Source: Apirhabdus apintestini
Lineage (GTDB): Bacteria; Pseudomonadota; Gammaproteobacteria; Enterobacterales; Enterobacteriaceae
DNA length: 64,000 nt
Reading direction: 5' to 3'
Assembly: GCA_033977085.1 (NCBI GenBank)
Contig: CP138906.1
Coordinates: 1,054,001-1,118,000 of the forward strand
The notes under the pieces: model-generated
What the model was told of the DNA's origin: nothing
The model's input: the letters and a program-made list of their open reading frames with translations, nothing else
The model's database searches: none
Translations under genes and position numbers: made by a program
Shown here: positions 30,742 through 42,495 of the stretch, in pieces
Layout: every line of letters starts with the position of its first letter
Numbering within the stretch: position 1 is the stretch's first letter

Positions 30742-32074
30742 AGACCATTATTCGTACTGCCGAGACCCATCCGCTGACCTGGCGCCTGCGCGACGACGAG
30801 CAGCCTGTCTGGCTGGATGAATATCGCAGTAAAAACGGCTACGACGGCGCACAGAAAGCGCTGGGCGGTATGGCGCCGGATGAAATAGTGGCGCTGGTAA
30901 AAGATTCAGGCCTCAAGGGCCGCGGCGGCGCAGGATTTTCAACCGGTTTGAAATGGAGCCTGATGCCGAAAGACGAATCCATGAATATTCGCTACTTGCT
31001 GTGCAATGCGGATGAAATGGAGCCTGGCACCTATAAAGATCGCCTGTTGATGGAACAACAGCCGCATTTGCTAATTGAGGGCATGCTGATCGCGGCATTT
31101 GCTTTGAAGGCATATCGTGGTTACATCTTCCTGCGCGGTGAATACGTTGAAGCCGCTGCTAACCTGCGTCGCGCGATCGATGAGGCAACTCAAGCCGGGC
31201 TGCTGGGTAAAAACATTCTTGGCACCGGTTTTGATTTCGAGCTGTTCGTGCATACCGGCGCCGGGCGCTATATCTGCGGTGAAGAAACCGCATTGATTAA
31301 CTCGCTGGAAGGGCGCCGCGCGAACCCGCGCTCTAAACCGCCATTCCCGGCCACCTCCGGCGCGTGGGGCAAACCCACCTGCGTGAACAACGTAGAAACG
31401 CTGTGCAACGTGCCCGCTATCCTGGCCAACGGCCTTGACTGGTACAAGGGATTATCCAACAGCGAAGACTGCGGTACTAAGCTAATGGGTTTCTCTGGCC
31501 GCGTGAAAAATCCGGGGCTATGGGAACTTCCGTTCGGTATTACCGCACGTGAAATTCTGGAAGACTATGCCGGCGGTATGCGCGATGGCCTGAAATTTAA
31601 GGCCTGGCAACCCGGGGGCGCAGGGACTGATTTTCTGACCGAAGCGCACCTCGATTTACCTATGGAATTCGGCAGCATCGGCAAAGCGGGCAGCCGTCTC
31701 GGTACGGCGCTGGCGATGGCGGTTGACCATGAAATTAATATGGTCTCGCTGGTGCGTAATCTGGAAGAATTTTTGCGCGCGAATCTTGCGGCTGGTGTAC
31801 GCCATGCCGCGATGGTCTGCCGTGGAGCGTGAAGATTCTGCGCGCTCTGGAGCGCGGTGAAGGGCAGCCTGGCGATATTGAAACGCTGGAGCAGCTTTGC
31901 CGCTTCCTCGGGCCGGGGAAAACGTTCTGCGCCCACGCGCCTGGCGCGGTGGAGCCGCTGCAAAGCGCAATTAAATACTTCCGCGATGAATTTGAAGCGG
32001 GTATTAAACAGGATTTCAATAACCTGCATACCATCGGTGGTATTCAGCCTAATTTGTTGAAATCGCGCTGGTAA
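30738..32074 (+). pseudogene. nuoF: NADH-quinone oxidoreductase subunit F (one frameshift as sequenced)
   Basis: NuoF binds NADH, FMN and 4Fe-4S cluster N3. The glycine-rich GLKGRGGAGFSTGLKW nucleotide loop, CNADEMEPGTYKDR and the flavin-site AGRYICGEETALINSLEG are in the first segment. The cluster motif ESCGWCTPCRDG appears only after the T5 run at 31770-31774 is given a sixth T. The corrected length is 445 residues, identical to E. coli. A 210-bp gap separates it from nuoG. Confidence 0.95.
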
Positions 32075-32083
32075 ATATTTTAT

Positions 32084-32115
32084 CCCGTTCAGCGCGGTGT
32101 ATTTTTCTGAACGGG
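32084..32115. other. Inverted repeat in the nuoF-nuoG gap
   Basis: A perfect 9-bp inverted repeat (CCCGTTCAG / CTGAACGGG) with a 14-base loop lies ten bases after the nuoF stop. There is no T run after it, so it may affect mRNA processing or stability inside the operon without terminating transcription. Confidence 0.6.
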
Positions 32116-32284
32116 AAGTGAAATTTTAAAATTAACGCCTGATAGATAACCTGATCATGCGGACTGAAACAGGATAGTTAGCGAGAGCGCAACCCGGGAT
32201 TATATCCTGCAATGCGCGCAGAGCGGACACTGCACTCATTCTGTATCAGAACTAATAATTACGGTTATCGGGCTAACTGGAAGC

Positions 32285-35020
32285 ATGCTGACTATGGCTA
32301 CGATTCATGTAGACGGCAAAGAATATGAGGTAAACGGAGCAGACAACCTTCTGGAAGCGTGTCTCTCTCTGGGCCTTGATATTCCTTATTTTTGCTGGCA
32401 CCCGGCGCTGGGCAGCGTTGGCGCCTGCCGCCAGTGTGCGGTGAAGCAATATCAGAACGCGGAAGATACGCGCGGCCGCCTGGTCATGTCGTGTATGACG
32501 CCGGCATCGGACGGAACCTTCATTTCGATTGATGATGAAGAGGCAAAACAGTTCCGTGAAAGCGTTGTGGAATGGTTAATGACTAACCACCCGCATGACT
32601 GTCCGGTATGCGAAGAGGGCGGTAACTGCCACCTGCAGGACATGACGGTAATGACGGGGCATCGTACCCGCCGCTATCGCTTTACTAAGCGCACCCACCG
32701 CAATCAGGATCTGGGACCGTTTATCTCCCACGAAATGAACCGCTGTATCGCATGCTATCGCTGCGTCCGCTATTACAAAGATTACGCCGACGGTACGGAT
32801 TTGGGCGTATACGGCGCGCATGACAACGTGTATTTCGGGCGCCCGCAAGACGGTACGCTGGAAAGCGAATTCTCCGGGAACCTGGTGGAAATTTGCCCTA
32901 CCGGCGTATTTACGGATAAGACGCACTCTGAGCGCTACAACCGTAAATGGGATATGCAGTTCGCGCCCAGCATCTGCCAGCAGTGCTCGGTGGGCTGTAA
33001 CATCAGCCCGGGGAACGCTATGGCGAACTTCGTCGCATTGAAAATCGCTACAATGGTACGGTTAACCACTACTTCCTGTGCGATCGCGGGCGTTTTGGCT
33101 ACGGCTATGTCAACCTGAAAGACAGACCTCGCCAGCCGGTACAGCGTCGCGGCGACGACACCATTGTGCTCAACGCTGAGCAGGCGATGCAGGGCGCAGC
33201 GGATATTTTGCGTCAGTCTAAAAAGACCATCGGCATTGGCTCACCGCGCGCCAGCATTGAAAGCAACTTTGCGCTTCGTGAATTAGTCGGCGCAGAGAAC
33301 TTCTATACCGGCGTTGCCGCCAGCGAACAGGCGCGCATTCAGTTGATGCTGCAGGTACTGCGCGACAGCGGCGTGCATACGCCCGCGCTGCGCGATATCG
33401 AATCTTACGATGCGGTACTCGTGCTGGGCGAAGATATCACCCAAACCGGCGCGCGCGTGGCTCTTGCCGTGCGTCAGGCGGTGAAGGGGAAAGCGCGTGA
33501 GATGGCGGAGGCGCAAAAAGTTGCCGACTGGCAGATTGCCGCCATCATGAATATTGGCCAGCGAGCAAAGTATCCGCTTTTCGTCACAAACGTTGATGAT
33601 ACGCGACTGGATGACGTTGCTGCATGGACGTATCGCGCGCCGGTAGACGATCAGGCGCGGCTTGGATTCGCTATCGCCCACGCGCTGGATAATAGTGCAC
33701 CGGCGGTTGAAGGACTTTCCGATGAGCTGCAAACGAAAGTCGATATCATTGTGCAGGCGTTAGCCGGGGCGAAAAACCGCTGGTGATTTCTGGCACTAAT
33801 GCAGGAAGTGACGCGGTTATTCAGGCTGCGGCGAACGTCGCGAAAGCGCTAAAAGGTCGCGGCGCTGACGCTGGCATAACGCTAGTGGCGCGTGCGGTCA
33901 ATAGCCTTGGGTTGGGCATGATTGGCGGCGGTTCGCTGGATGAAGCGCTTGAAGAACTTGAAAGCGGACGCGCGGATGCGGTGGTCGTTCTGGAAAACGA
34001 TCTGCACCGTCACGCCAGCGCTTCACGCGTAAAAGCCGCTCTGGCGAAAGCGCCTCTGGTGATGGTCGTCGACCATCAGCGCACGGCGATTATGGACAAC
34101 GCGCATCTGGTGCTCTCTGCGGCAAGCTTCGCTGAAAGCGATGGTACGGTGGTAAACAATGAAGGACGCGCCCAGCGCTTCTTCCCGTGTCTACGATCCC
34201 GCCTATTACGACAGCCATACCGTGATGCTGGAAAGCTGGCGCTGGCTGCATGCGCTGCATGCGACCATTGAAAACCGGAGTATTGACTGGACTCGAGCCG
34301 ATCACGTTATCGACGCCTGTATCGCGAAACTGCCGCAGCTTGCCGGTATTAAAGCCGCTGCACCCGACGCAAGTTTCCGCGTGCGCGGACAAAAACTGGC
34401 GCGTGAACCGCATCGCTATAGCGGACGTACCGCCATGCGCGCGAATATTAGCGTTCATGAGCCGCGTCAGCCGCAGGATAAAGACACCATGTTCGCCTTC
34501 TCGATGGAAGGGAATAACCAGCCTGACGCACCGCGTTCGCAGATCCCCTTTGCCTGGTCTCCGGGTTGGAACTCCCCGCAGGCGTGGAATAAATTCCAGG
34601 CTGAAGTGGGTGGGCCTCTACGCCACGGAGATCCGGGCGTTCGTCTGATTGAAGCCGGAACAGGCTCGCTGGGCTATTTTGCGCAGGTGCCGGAAAGCTT
34701 CCGAGCTTCAGGAAGGTGAATGGCGAGTTGCGCCGTATTACCATCTGTTTGGCAGCGATGAGCTATCTCAGCGTGCGCCGGTGTTCCAGTCTCGTATGCC
34801 GCAGCCGTATATTTGCCTGAACTCGAGCGATGCCGCGAAGCTGGGCGTAAGTTCAGGAACGCTACTTTCGTTTACCTGTGAAGGTCAAACGCTCACGCTG
34901 CCGCTGCGACTTTCCGAGGGGCTTACCGCCGGTCAGGTTGGCCTGCCGATGGGGCTGCCAGGGATTGCGCCGGTATTGGCTGGTGCGCAACTTGAAAATC
35001 TAAGGGAGGCCGCGCAATGA
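32285..35020 (+). pseudogene. nuoG: NADH-quinone oxidoreductase subunit G (four frameshifts as sequenced)
   Basis: NuoG is the largest complex I subunit: an N-terminal iron-sulfur region and a molybdopterin-oxidoreductase-like body. The 2Fe-2S ligands (YFCWHPALGSVGACRQCAV) and the 4Fe-4S ligands (HDCPVCEEGGNCHLQD, MNRCIACYRCVRY, SICQQCSVGCN) are present. Bases are missing in GGGG 33010-33013 and A5 33772-33776; one seems extra in CCC 34184-34186 and in CC 34701-34702. Removing these gives 911 residues, matching E. coli (MLMATIHVDG start, here MLTMATIHVDG). ATG 32294 is an alternative start. Confidence 0.94.
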
Positions 35021-35994
35021 GCTGGTTAACGCCGGATTTAATTGACATCCTGTTTAGCATTTTGAAAGCGGTCATCATCCTGCTGGTGGTTGTCACCTGT
35101 GGGGCGTTCATGAGTTTTGGTGAACGCCGCCTGCTAGGGCTGTTTCAAAACCGCTATGGACCTAATCGCGTAGGGTGGGGCGGTTCGCTCCAGCTTATGG
35201 CGGATATGATCAAAATGTTCTTTAAAGAGGACTGGATCCCGCCGTTTACCGATCGCGTCATTTTCACCCTGGCGCCGATGATAGCCTTTACTTCTTTGTT
35301 ACTGGCTTTTGCTATCGTGCCGGTGAGCCCGACCTGGGTTGTTGCCGACCTGAATATTGGGATTCTGTTTTTCCTGATGCTGGCGGGGCTTGCCGTTTAC
35401 GCCGTGCTGTTTGCGGGCTGGTCCAGTAATAACAAATACTCGCTGCTGGGCACGATGCGCGCATCCGCTCAGACGCTGAGCTATGAAGTGTTTCTGGGGC
35501 TTTCGCTGATGGGCGTTGTCGCACAGGCCGGCTCATTCAATATGAGCGATATCGTCAATAATCAGGCGCATTTATGGAACGTGATACCGCAATTCTTTGG
35601 CTTTGTCACCTTTGCCATTGCCGGCGTCGCCGTATGTCACCGTCACCCGTTTGACCAGCCGGAGGCCGAGCAGGAACTGGCCGATGGTTACCACATTGAA
35701 TATTCCGGGATGAAATTCGGCCTGTTCTTCGTGGGGGAATATATCGGTATCGTGACTATCTCAGCGCTTATCGTAACCCTGTTCTTTGGGGGATGGAACG
35801 GCCCGCTGCTGCCGCCGTTTATCTGGTTTGCGTTGAAGACGGCGTTCTTCATGATGATGTTTATTTTGATTCGTGCATCGCTGCCGCGTCCGCGCTATGA
35901 CCAGGTTATGTCTTTCGGCTGGAAGATTTGCCTGCCGCTGACGCTGGCTAACCTGCTGGTGACTGCTGCGGTCATTCTCTGGCAGATGCCATAA
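35017..35994 (+). CDS. nuoH: NADH-quinone oxidoreductase subunit H
   Basis: NuoH is the membrane subunit lining the quinone-binding channel. The intact 325-residue frame equals E. coli and has about eight hydrophobic helices. The conserved loop motifs GERRLLGLFQNRYGPNRVGWGGSLQLMAD and PFDQPEAEQELADGYHIEYSGMKFG are complete. The start overlaps the nuoG stop (ATGA). Confidence 0.97.
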   Translation: MSWLTPDLIDILFSILKAVIILLVVVTCGAFMSFGERRLLGLFQNRYGPNRVGWGGSLQLMADMIKMFFKEDWIPPFTDRVIFTLAPMIAFTSLLLAFAIVPVSPTWVVADLNIGILFFLMLAGLAVYAVLFAGWSSNNKYSLLGTMRASAQTLSYEVFLGLSLMGVVAQAGSFNMSDIVNNQAHLWNVIPQFFGFVTFAIAGVAVCHRHPFDQPEAEQELADGYHIEYSGMKFGLFFVGEYIGIVTISALIVTLFFGGWNGPLLPPFIWFALKTAFFMMMFILIRASLPRPRYDQVMSFGWKICLPLTLANLLVTAAVILWQMP

Positions 35995-36008
35995 GGGGTG
36001 AGAAAACC

Positions 36009-36551
36009 ATGACGTTAAAAGAATTAGTGGTTGGTTTCGGCACCCAACTACGCAGTATTTGGATGATTGGACTGCACGCGTTCGCAAAACGCGAAACGCT
36101 GATGTATCCGGAAGAGCCGGTTTATCTGCCGCCGCGCTATCGTGGCCGCATTGTGCTGACGCGCGATCCGGACGGTGAAGAGCGCTGCGTGGCGTGTAAC
36201 CTGTGTGCCGTAGCCTGTCCGGTCGGCTGTATTTCGCTGCAAAAAGCGGAAACTAAAGACGGCCGCTGGTATCCGGAGTTCTTCCGCATTAACTTTTCCC
36301 GCTGTATTTTTTGCGGGCTGTGCGAGGAAGCATGTCCGACGACGGCTATCCAGCTTACGCCTGATTTTGAGCTGGGTGAATTTAAGCGCCAGGATTTGGT
36401 GTATGAAAAAGAAGACCTGCTAATCTCCGGCCCGGGTAAATATCCGGAATATAACTTTTACCGTATGGCGGGTATGGCTATCGATGGCAAAGATAAAGGC
36501 GAGGCCGAAAACGAGGCTAAACCTATCGATGTCAAAGGCCTGTTACCTTAA
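36009..36551 (+). CDS. nuoI: NADH-quinone oxidoreductase subunit I
   Basis: NuoI carries two 4Fe-4S clusters (N6a, N6b) that pass electrons to NuoB. The intact frame has 180 residues, as in E. coli. Two ferredoxin motifs are plain: CVACNLCAVACP and CIFCGLCEEACP. It starts 14 bp after nuoH; ten bases separate it from nuoJ. Confidence 0.97.
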   Translation: MTLKELVVGFGTQLRSIWMIGLHAFAKRETLMYPEEPVYLPPRYRGRIVLTRDPDGEERCVACNLCAVACPVGCISLQKAETKDGRWYPEFFRINFSRCIFCGLCEEACPTTAIQLTPDFELGEFKRQDLVYEKEDLLISGPGKYPEYNFYRMAGMAIDGKDKGEAENEAKPIDVKGLLP

Positions 36552-36561
36552 GGAGTCGGGA

Positions 36562-37115
36562 ATGGAATTCGCTTTTTATATTTGCGCCCTTGTGGCCATC
36601 CTGACCACCTTACGGGTGATCACGCACACGAATCCGGTACATGCGCTGCTGTATCTGATTATTTCGCTGTTGGCGATATCCGGCGTCTTTTTCTCGCTGG
36701 GTGCATACTTTGCCGGCGCGCTGGAAATTATCGTTTATGCTGGCGCAATTATGGTGCTGTTCGTGTTTGTGGTGATGATGCTGAATCTGGGGCACACCGT
36801 CGAAGAACAGGAAAAAGCGTGGCTTAAGCCGCAGCTTTGGGTAGGGCCTGGCGTGCTATCCGCTGTTCTGCTGGCCGTGATGGTGTATGCGATCGCTGGT
36901 TTAAACGACCAGGGAATTGACGGCAACACGATCGGCGCTAAACAGGTTGGTATCACGCTGTTTGGGCCTTATGTTCTGGCCGTTGAGCTGGCGTCAATGC
37001 TGCTGCTGGCCGGGCTGGTCGTTGCCTTCCACATTGGTCGTGAAGACCGGGTAGGGGAAGTCTTAAGCAACCGGGCCAGCGATAGCGCGAAGAGAAAACG
37101 GAGGAGCACGCATGA
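36562..37115 (+). pseudogene. nuoJ: NADH-quinone oxidoreductase subunit J (frameshift in the last codons)
   Basis: NuoJ is a five-helix membrane subunit next to NuoK. Helices and the conserved YAGAIMVLFVFVVMMLNLG segment match E. coli. Only the C-terminal tail is affected: the A4 run at 37095-37098 needs a fifth A to give KRKTEEHA and a TGA at 37113-37115 overlapping the nuoK ATG. Without it the frame runs on 97 bases into nuoK. The corrected length is 184 residues, exactly E. coli. Confidence 0.93.
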
Positions 37116-37414
37116 TCCCTCTTCAACATGGACTCATCCTCGCTGCGGTGCTGTTTGTGCTCGGACTTACCGGCCTGGTTATCCGTCGCAACCTGCTTTT
37201 TATGCTAATTAGCCTGGAAATTATGATTAATTCTGCGGCGCTGGCGTTTGTGGTGGCGGGAAGTTATTGGGGGCAGACGGACGGGCAGGTCATGTATATC
37301 CTGGCTATTAGCCTTGCCGCTGCGGAGGCCAGTATCGGTCTGGCGCTGCTGCTGCAGCTCCATCGTCGTCGCCAGAATCTGAATATCGATTCAGTAAGTG
37401 AGATGCGCGGATGA
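37112..37414 (+). CDS. nuoK: NADH-quinone oxidoreductase subunit K
   Basis: NuoK is an MrpC-like three-helix proton-channel subunit. The intact frame has 100 residues, as in E. coli. The membrane glutamates within ISLEIMINSAALAF and LAAAEASIGLALLL are present. It overlaps both neighbours by four bases (ATGA type). Confidence 0.97.
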   Translation: MIPLQHGLILAAVLFVLGLTGLVIRRNLLFMLISLEIMINSAALAFVVAGSYWGQTDGQVMYILAISLAAAEASIGLALLLQLHRRRQNLNIDSVSEMRG

Positions 37415-39251
37415 ATCTGCTTTGGTTAACTATTTTATTGCCGCTGATTGGCTATCTGCTGCTCGCGTTTTCCCGTGGGCGCTGGTCGGAAAATCTGTCT
37501 GCTACCGTGGGCATTGGCTCAGTGGGGCTGGCGGCATTGGTTGCCGCCTGGGCGGGCGTTGACTTCTTTAACCACGGCCAACAGGCGTTTACGCTACCCC
37601 TGTGGACCTGGATGTCGGTCGGGAATTTCAATATTGGGTTTAACCTGGTGTTGGACGGTCTGTCTCTGACTATGCTGTGCGTAGTAACCGGGGTCGGCTT
37701 CCTTATCCATATGTTCGCCTCCTGGTACATGCGCGGTGAGGAAGGCTATTCGCGCTTTTTCGCCTATACCAACCTGTTTATCGCCAGCATGGTGATTTTG
37801 GTACTGGCGGATAACCTGCTGATGATGTATCTCGGCTGGGAAGGGGTAGGGCTGTGTTCTTACCTGCTGATTGGTTTTTATTATACCGATCCGAAGAATA
37901 ACGCCGCGGCGATGAAGGCTTTCGTTGTGACCCGCGTAGGGGACGTTTTTCTCGCGTTCGCGCTGTTTATTCTTTACAACGAACTGGGTACGCTGAATTT
38001 CCGTGAAATGGTTGAACTGGCGCCGCAGCATTTCGCCAACGGCAGCACCATGCTGCAATGGGCGACGCTGATGCTGCTGGGCGGTGCGGTAGGTAAGTCT
38101 GCCCAGTTGCCTCTGCAAACCTGGCTTGCGGACGCGATGGCTGGCCCAACTCCGGTGTCTGCGCTTATCCACGCGGCAACGATGGTTACCGCAGGCGTTT
38201 ATTTAATTGCCCGCACGCACGGCCTGTTCCTGATGACGCCGGAGGTGCTGCATCTGGTAGGGATCGTGGGGGCCGTTACGCTGGTGATGGCGGGTTTTGC
38301 CGCGCTGGTGCAGACCGACATTAAACGCGTGCTGGCCTACTCGACCATGAGCCAGATAGGCTATATGTTCCTTGCCCTGGGCGTTCAGGCCTGGGATGCG
38401 GCTATCTTCCATTTAATGACGCACGCGTTCTTTAAAGCGCTGCTGTTCTTAGGTTCCGGCTCGGTAATCCTGGCCTGCCACCATGAGCAGAATATCTTTA
38501 AGATGGGCGGGCTGCGTAAGTCGATTCCCTTGGTGTACGCCTGTTTCCTGGTGGGGGCGCCGCGCTGTCCGCGCTGCCTCTGCTGACTGCGGGCTTCTTC
38601 AGTAAAGATGAAATCCTTGCTGGGGCTATGGCAAACGGACATATCAACCTGATGGTTGCAGGGCTGGTCGGTGCGTTTATGACCTCGCTGTATACATTCC
38701 GTATGATTTTCATTGTGTTCCACGGCGAAGAGAAAATTAAAGCTCACGCAGGTAAAGGGATCACTCATCATCTGCCGCTGCTGATTTTGCTGGTGCTGTC
38801 GACCTTTATCGGGGCGCTGATTGTGCCGCCGCTGCAGGGCGTATTGCCTGCGACCACAGAATTGGCACACGGCCAGGTGATGACGCTTGAAATCGCCTCC
38901 GGCGTTATCGCCGTAGCGGGGATTTTGCTGGCAGCCTGCCTGTGGCTTGGCAAACGTCGGCTGGTGAATGCCGTGGCGAACAGCGCGCCGGGTCGTTTCC
39001 TGAGCACCTGGTGGTTCCATGCATGGGGCTTTGACTGGCTGTACGACAAAGTCTTTATTAAGCCGTTCCCGGGTATTGCCTGGCTGCTGAAGTCAGATCC
39101 ATTGAATCAGTTGATGAACTTACCGGCGCTGCTCTCGCGTACCGCGGGGCGCGGATTGCTGCTAAGTGAAAACGGCTATGTACGCTGGTATGTAGCATCC
39201 ATGAGTATCGGCGCCGTTGTTGTGCTGGCGCTGCTCATGATATTGCGCTGA
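37411..39251 (+). pseudogene. nuoL: NADH-quinone oxidoreductase subunit L (one frameshift as sequenced)
   Basis: NuoL is the distal antiporter-like proton pump with the lateral helix. The conserved YLGWEGVGLCSYLLIGFYY (with the pump glutamate), KSAQLPLQTWLADAMAGPTPVSALIHAATMV and the C-terminal membrane-associated helix segment match. The G5 run at 38553-38557 needs a sixth G (LVGGAALSALPLLTAGFFSKDEI expected). The corrected length is 613 residues, identical to E. coli. A 190-bp gap, much as in E. coli, separates it from nuoM. Confidence 0.95.
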
Positions 39252-39441
39252 GTTGTGAAAGAATCAGAGTGAATTTTCTTTGGTGAGAATTCGTTGAAAA
39301 CCAGGTCCTGAAACCGGGCGTCATCGGCGGCGTCAGAAAAGACGCTGCCAGACTTTACGCCGTCGTCATGAATATACGGCGCGTACAGGCGGAAGATACC
39401 GGGGCGCCCGGGCAGGACTTTAATAAGGAATAGAGATTGCC

Positions 39442-40970
39442 ATGTTATTACCCTGGCTGATATTGATTCCCTTCATTGGCGGCTTTCTGTGCTGGCAAAC
39501 GGAGCGCTTCGGCGTCCGCGTGCCGCGTTGGATAGCGCTGATTACAATGGGGTTGACGCTGGCGCTGTCGCTACAGCTTTGGCTGCAAGGCGGCTACTCT
39601 TTGACGCAATCCAGCGGATTACCGCAGTGGCAGTCAGAATTCCTGATGCCGTGGATCCCGCGTTTCGGCATTAATATTCATCTGGCGCTGGACGGATTAT
39701 CGCTGCTAATGGTAGTGCTGACCGCGCTGCTAGGCGTGCTGGCGGTACTGTGCTCCTGGCGTGAAATCGAGAAATATCAGGGCTTCTTCCACCTGAATCT
39801 GATGTGGATTTTGGGCGGTGTTATCGGTGTGTTCCTTGCAATCGATATGTTCCTGTTCTTCTTCTTCTGGGAAATGATGCTGGTGCCGATGTACTTCCTG
39901 ATAGCGCTCTGGGGACACAAAGCCTCGGATGGACAAACGCGTATCACGGCGGCGACCAAATTCTTTATCTATACCCAGGCGAGCGGTCTGGTGATGCTGA
40001 TTGCGATTTTGGCGCTGGCGTTTGTGCACTATAACGCGACCGGCGTCTGGACCTTCAGCTATGAGCAATTGCTGCACACGCCGATGTCCCATAACGTGGA
40101 ATATCTGCTGATGCTGGGCTTTTTCCTCGCGTTTGCGGTCAAGATGCCGGTGGTGCCGCTGCACGGCTGGCTGCCGGACGCGCACTCGCAGGCGCCTACC
40201 GCAGGTTCTGTCGACCTGGCGGGCATTTTGCTGAAAACGGCGGCTTATGGCCTGCTGCGCTTCTCGCTGCCTCTGTTCCCTAACGCGTCAGCCGAGTTTG
40301 CGCCGATTGCGATGTGGCTCGGGATTATCGGTATTTTCTACGGCGCGTGGATGGCGTTTTCACAGACGGATATCAAGCGTCTTATCGCTTATACCTCCGT
40401 TTCCCATATGGGCTTTGTGATGATTGCGATTTATTCCGGCAATCAGCTTGCCTACCAGGGTGCGGTGATTCAGATGATCGCGCACGGCCTCTCTGCGGCG
40501 GGTCTGTTTATTCTTTGCGGTCAGCTCTACGAGCGCCTGCACACTCGCGATATGCGTCAAATGGGTGGGCTGTGGAACAAAATCAAATGGCTGCCCGCGC
40601 TGTCTATGTTCTTCGCCGTTGCAACGCTTGGGATGCCGGGAACCGGTAACTTCGTCGGCGAGTTTATGATTCTGTTCGGCAGTTACTCAGTGGTGCCAAC
40701 AATTGTAGTGATCGCTACCTTTGGCTTGGTTTTCGCATCGGTTTACTCCTGGCGATGCTGCACCGCGCCTACTTCGGCCAACCGAAGAGTGACATTGTGA
40801 AGCAAACGCTGCCGGGAATGTCGCTGCGGGAGCTGTTTATTATTCTATTGCTGGTGGTATTGCTGGTGCTGCTCGGGATCTTCCCGCAGCCGATTCTGGA
40901 TACCTCGCACGCTGCAATGAGCAATATTCAGCAGTGGTTTACCAGTTCAATTTCAACTACAAGGCCGTAA
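39442..40970 (+). pseudogene. nuoM: NADH-quinone oxidoreductase subunit M (one frameshift as sequenced)
   Basis: NuoM is the middle antiporter-like proton pump. FFFWEMMLVPMYFLIALWG holds the conserved membrane glutamate, and FLLAFAVKMPVVPLHGWLPDAH-type sequence the channel lysine. The CC at 40748-40749 needs a third C for VFASVYSLAMLHRAYFGQPK to continue. The corrected length is 509 residues, identical to E. coli. Confidence 0.95.
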
Positions 40971-40976
40971 TTCGCC

Positions 40977-42433
40977 ATGACAATAACTCCACAACAACTG
41001 ATCGCGCTACTGCCGCTGTTGATCGTCGGATTGACGGTGGTCGTTGTGATGCTCTCCATTGCGTGGCGACGCAACCATTTTCTTAGCGCCACGCTGTCAG
41101 TGATTGGGTTAAACGCCGCGCTGGTGTCTCTCTGGTTTGTTGGCCAGAACGGCGCGATAGACGTTACCCCGCTCATGCGCGTGGATGGTTACGCAATGCT
41201 TTATACCGGGCTGGTGCTGTTAGCGAGCCTGGCGACCTGCACTTTCGCTTACCCTGGCTGCAGGGATACACCGACAATAAAGAAGAGTTTTATCTGCTGG
41301 TGCTGATTGCTGCGATGGGCGGGATTTTACTGGCCGACGCGAATCATTTGGCTTCGCTGTTCCTCGGTATTGAACTTATCTCGCTGCCGCTGTTTGGGCT
41401 GGTGGGCTATGCGTTCCGCCAGAAACGTTCGCTGGAAGCCAGTATTAAATATACGCTGCTTTCCGCCGCGGCCTCTTCTTTCCTGCTGTTTGGTATGGCT
41501 CTGGTATACGCTGATACCGGCAATCTGTCCTTTATTGCGCTGGGCAAAGGGCTGGGTGATAACATGCTGCACGAGCCGCTGCTATTAGCAGGGCTGGGAA
41601 TGATGATTGTAGGGCTTGGATTTAAGCTGTCGCTGGTGCCGTTCCATCTGTGGACGCCGGACGTGTATCAGGGCGCTCCTGCGCCGGTGTCAACCTTCCT
41701 GGCAACTGCCAGTAAAATCGCTATTTTTGGCGTAGTGATGCGTTTGTTTCTGTACGCGCCGGTAGGGGATAGCGAGGCGGTGCGCGTAGTGCTGGGGATT
41801 ATCGCCTTTGCGTCGATAATCTTTGGTAACCTGATGGCACTGAGCCAAAGCAACATTAAGCGTCTGCTGGGGTTCTCTTCTGTATCACACCTTGGTTACC
41901 TGCTAGTCGCGCTGATTGCGCTGAAAAGCGGTGAAATGTCGATGGAAACCGTGGGTGTTTACCTGGCCGGTTACCTGTTCAGCAGCCTGGGCGCTTTCGG
42001 CGTCGTCAGCCTGATGTCCAGCCCGTATCGCGGCCCGGATGCGGACTCACTGTTTTCTTACCGTGGACTGTTCTGGCACCGGCCCGTGCTGGCTGCGGTG
42101 ATGACGGTGGTAATGCTCTCGCTGGCAGGTATTCCGATGACGCTGGGCTTTATCGGGAAATTCTATGTGCTGGCGGTAGGCGTTGAGACACATCTGTGGT
42201 GGCTGACCGGTGCCGTAGTGGTAGGTTCCGCCATCGGGCTCTATTACTATCTGCGCGTGGCGGTAAGCCTTTATTTGAACGCGCCGCAGCAGATGAATCG
42301 CGATGCGCCTGCTAACTGGGCGTACAGCGCTGGCGGTATTGTTGTGCTGATTTCCGCGCTGCTGGTACTGGTGCTGGGCGTATGGCCTCAGCCGCTGATT
42401 GACCTGGTGCAATTAGCTCAGCCGTTAATGTAG
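40977..42433 (+). pseudogene. nuoN: NADH-quinone oxidoreductase subunit N (one frameshift as sequenced)
   Basis: NuoN is the inner antiporter-like proton pump. It includes the conserved LFLGIELISLPLFGLVGYAF glutamate segment and LGFKLSLVPFHLWTPDVYQGAPAPVS. At TFAYPWLQGYTDNKEEFYLL the CCC at 41252-41254 needs a fourth C. The corrected length is 485 residues, identical to E. coli. It is the last nuo gene and is followed by a strong terminator. Confidence 0.95.
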
Positions 42434-42460
42434 TGGCGCTGTGCCTTAGATAAGAAACTT

Positions 42461-42490
42461 AAAAGGAGAAACCCCGGTTTCTCCTTTTTA
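42461..42490 (+). terminator. Intrinsic terminator of the nuo operon
   Basis: A long perfect stem (AAAAGGAGAAAC mirrored by GTTTCTCCTTTT, loop CCCCG region) with flanking A and T runs lies 27 bases after the nuoN stop. It could work in both directions. Confidence 0.9.
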
Positions 42491-42495
42491 CGTCA

